A stretch of DNA of 8,386 nt from the NCBI GenBank assembly GCA_029879665.1, contig JAOUPW010000056.1, positions 1 to 8,386 of the forward strand, written 5' to 3'. Under the pieces are notes generated by a model. The model saw only the letters and a list, made by a program, of their open reading frames with translations. It did no database searches and was not told where the DNA came from. The translations under genes and the position numbers were made by a program. The stretch is from Rhodospirillales bacterium (GTDB lineage: Bacteria; Pseudomonadota; Alphaproteobacteria; Rhodospirillales; JAOUPW01). Shown piece by piece: positions 6,828-8,386 of the stretch (positions are counted from its first letter, which is position 1; each line of letters opens with the position of its first letter).

Positions 6828-6873
6828 CCGCCCTATGCCGCATGGCCTTGGCTCTGCGGTTCGCGTTCAGGGG
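6801..6873 (+). promoter_or_regulatory. Mutually exclusive hairpins of the leuA leader
   Basis: Hairpin A pairs GGGAACCT (6801-6808) with AGGTGCCC (6816-6823), 7 of 8 positions, starting just after the Leu codons. Hairpin B pairs CCCCTGACCGC (6821-6831) with GCGTTCAGGGG (6863-6873), 10 of 11 positions, and encloses a smaller stem CCGCA (6838-6842) / TGCGG (6855-6859). A and B share 6821-6823 and cannot both form. A ribosome stalled at the Leu run would cover the 5' arm of A and favour B. No T-tract follows B, so a transcription terminator is not evident. Confidence 0.45.
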
Positions 6874-6917
6874 AAAGTGACTATGACCAGAACCCAGTCA
6901 ACTGCCCTAAGTTAAAT

Positions 6918-6927
6918 GAAGGATGAG
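6918..6927 (+). promoter_or_regulatory. leuA Shine-Dalgarno, complementary to leader Leu codons
   Basis: GAAGGA (6918-6923) lies eight bases before the leuA ATG and fixes that start. The nine bases AAGGATGAG (6919-6927) can pair with CTCCTCCTT (6789-6797), the last three Leu codons of the leader, at 8 of 9 positions. Confidence 0.6.
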
Positions 6928-6931
6928 ACCC

Positions 6932-8386
6932 ATGAGCACCAATTCCGATTCTAACCGAATCATAATATTCGACACCACCTTGCGCGATGGCGAGCAGTCG
7001 CCGGGCGCGTCCATGAATCTGGACGAAAAGAAACGGATTGCCCTCGTTCTTGAGGAAATGGGCGTGGACGTTATCGAGGCGGGGTTTCCGATCGCGTCGG
7101 ACGGCGATTTCGAAGCCGTCAACGAAATCGCCAAAATTGTTACCGGGTCTACTGTCTGCGGTCTCGCGCGCGCCGTGCACGGCGATATCGACCGGGCGGC
7201 GGAAGCGATCAAGCCGGCGAAGCGCGGGCGTATCCATACCTTTATCTCGACCAGTCCGCTGCATATGAAATACAAGCTGCAGATGGAACCGGAAGACGTG
7301 CATGCTGCCGTCATCGACAGCATCAAGTACGCGCGCAAGTTCACCGATGATGTCGAATGGTCGCCGGAAGACGGTTCGCGCACCGAGCACGATTTCCTCT
7401 GCCGTTGTGTCGAATCGGCGATCAAGGCGGGGGCCGGCACCATCAACATTCCCGATACCGTCGGCTATGCGGTGCCTCAGGAATTCGGCGCTCTCATCGA
7501 GATGCTGTTCAACCGGGTGCCGAATATCGACAAAGCGGTGATTTCCGTTCATTGCCATAATGACCTCGGCCTGGCGGTGTCCAATACCCTAGCCGCTTTT
7601 CAGGCCGGCGCCCGGCAGGTGGAATGCACCATCAACGGCCTTGGCGAACGCGCCGGCAACGCGGCAATGGAAGAAGTTGTCATGGCCATCAAGACCCGCA
7701 ATGACAGGCTTCCGTTTACCTGCAATATCAAAACCGAACAGATTATGAAGGCGTCCCGTCTGGTTTCCGCGATTACCGGATTCAGCGTACAGCCGAACAA
7801 GGCTATCGTCGGCGCCAACGCCTTCGCCCACGAATCGGGCATTCATCAGGATGGCATGCTCAAGCATTCCGGAACCTATGAAATCATGACTCCCGAATCC
7901 GTGGGCCTGACAAAATCGACTCTGGTGCTGGGCAAGCATTCCGGACGTCACGCATTTAAGGAAAAATTGCAGAGTCTCGGCTACGGCGATCTTGGCGAAA
8001 ATTCGGTTCAGGTCGCCTTTAAGCGCTTCAAGGATCTGGCCGACAAGAAAAAGGAAGTTTTTGACGAAGACATCGTCGCTCTCGTCGATGACGAGGTGCT
8101 GCGCGACAACGACCGCATCCGGCTGATCTCTATGGAAGTCCTGTGCGGCACCGCCCATCGCCCGCCGAAAGCTGAAATGGAACTGGAAATCGACGGCAAA
8201 AACAAGGATTGCAAGGCAACCGGGGACGGCCCGGTGGACGCCGCCTTCAACTGCGTCAAGGCGCTTTTTCCTCACCAGGCCCGCCTCCAGCTCTATCAGG
8301 TCCATGCGGTGACCGGGGGAACCGACGCCCAGGCCGTGGTCACGGTCAGGCTGGAGGAAAGAGGCAAGACCGTGATCGGCCAGGGG
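6932..8386 (+). CDS. leuA: 2-isopropylmalate synthase (3' end beyond window)
   Basis: LeuA condenses acetyl-CoA with 2-oxoisovalerate to give 2-isopropylmalate, the committed step of leucine synthesis, and is classically inhibited by leucine. The visible 485 residues run to the window edge without a stop; the family is usually ~510-520. The catalytic TIM barrel begins IIFDTTLRDGEQSPG (10-24), with Arg18, Asp19 (metal ligand) and Gln22. It has the metal-binding H207-C-H209-N-D motif and GLGERAGN (236-243). The linker subdomain holds HESGIHQDGMLKH (300-312) and GKHSGRHAF (334-342). From about residue 370 the C-terminal regulatory (LeuA dimer) domain follows, including ATGDGPVDAAFN (429-440). 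The family (long LeuA type, not homocitrate synthase) fits the barrel plus full regulatory domain. The ATG at 6932 has a good ribosome site. Expression is probably controlled by the Leu-rich leader upstream. Confidence 0.96.
   Translation, partial: MSTNSDSNRIIIFDTTLRDGEQSPGASMNLDEKKRIALVLEEMGVDVIEAGFPIASDGDFEAVNEIAKIVTGSTVCGLARAVHGDIDRAAEAIKPAKRGRIHTFISTSPLHMKYKLQMEPEDVHAAVIDSIKYARKFTDDVEWSPEDGSRTEHDFLCRCVESAIKAGAGTINIPDTVGYAVPQEFGALIEMLFNRVPNIDKAVISVHCHNDLGLAVSNTLAAFQAGARQVECTINGLGERAGNAAMEEVVMAIKTRNDRLPFTCNIKTEQIMKASRLVSAITGFSVQPNKAIVGANAFAHESGIHQDGMLKHSGTYEIMTPESVGLTKSTLVLGKHSGRHAFKEKLQSLGYGDLGENSVQVAFKRFKDLADKKKEVFDEDIVALVDDEVLRDNDRIRLISMEVLCGTAHRPPKAEMELEIDGKNKDCKATGDGPVDAAFNCVKALFPHQARLQLYQVHAVTGGTDAQAVVTVRLEERGKTVIGQG

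Noticed and set aside
6718..6915. 65-codon plus-strand frame starting TTG in the leuA leader
   Set aside because: It overlaps the Leu-rich leader ORF in another frame, starts with a rare codon without a ribosome site, and shows no family features.
6918..6956. Small out-of-frame ORF beginning ATG 6918 that overlaps the leuA start
   Set aside because: Its start lies inside the leuA ribosome site and it has no ribosome site of its own; best explained by chance.
6881..8305. Two large minus-strand frames (6881-7558 and 7589-8305) opposite leuA
   Set aside because: They mirror the leuA codon pattern. The plus-strand LeuA reading has all catalytic motifs, so these are shadows.

Overview
The window looks like a chromosomal segment of an alphaproteobacterium, probably of the Rhodospirillales type. 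The basis is moderately high GC, the order miaA - ilvB - ilvN - ilvC - (leuA), an acetolactate synthase carrying the alphaproteobacterial GEAS form of the thiamine-diphosphate motif, and a short class I ketol-acid reductoisomerase of 339 residues. The genus is inferred from family resemblance only.

Layout. The minus-strand left arm (1-1265) holds the 5' part of a TfoX N-terminal-domain gene, cut by the window edge, and upstream of it a gene for an HPt domain joined to a degenerate receiver domain. A divergent intergenic region (1266-1435) leads to plus-strand miaA (tRNA dimethylallyltransferase). The end of miaA is AT-rich and appears to contain the promoter of the next operon. Then come ilvB, ilvN and ilvC (2590-5998), closed by a strong intrinsic terminator (6026-6058). 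A small PilZ-domain gene (6223-6537) follows as a separate unit. A ~390-base non-coding stretch then precedes leuA (6932 to the window end, 3'-truncated).

How the genes work together. IlvB and IlvN form acetolactate synthase and IlvC performs the next step, giving the dihydroxy acids that lead to valine, isoleucine and, via 2-oxoisovalerate, leucine. LeuA commits 2-oxoisovalerate to leucine. The window therefore holds the front of branched-chain amino acid synthesis, with the leucine branch on its own transcript.

The most interesting part is the leuA leader (about 6571-6931). It holds an unannotated 39-codon ORF with five consecutive leucine codons, mutually exclusive hairpins, and complementarity between those leucine codons and the leuA Shine-Dalgarno. 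There is no T-tract terminator. This suggests leucine-sensing attenuation, possibly acting on translation. Upstream of it lie a perfect TTGACA hexamer and three CCTGAT-type half sites. The ilvB leader (about 2384-2589) is a second, weaker attenuator candidate. No mobile elements, tRNA or rRNA genes, or CRISPR arrays were seen.
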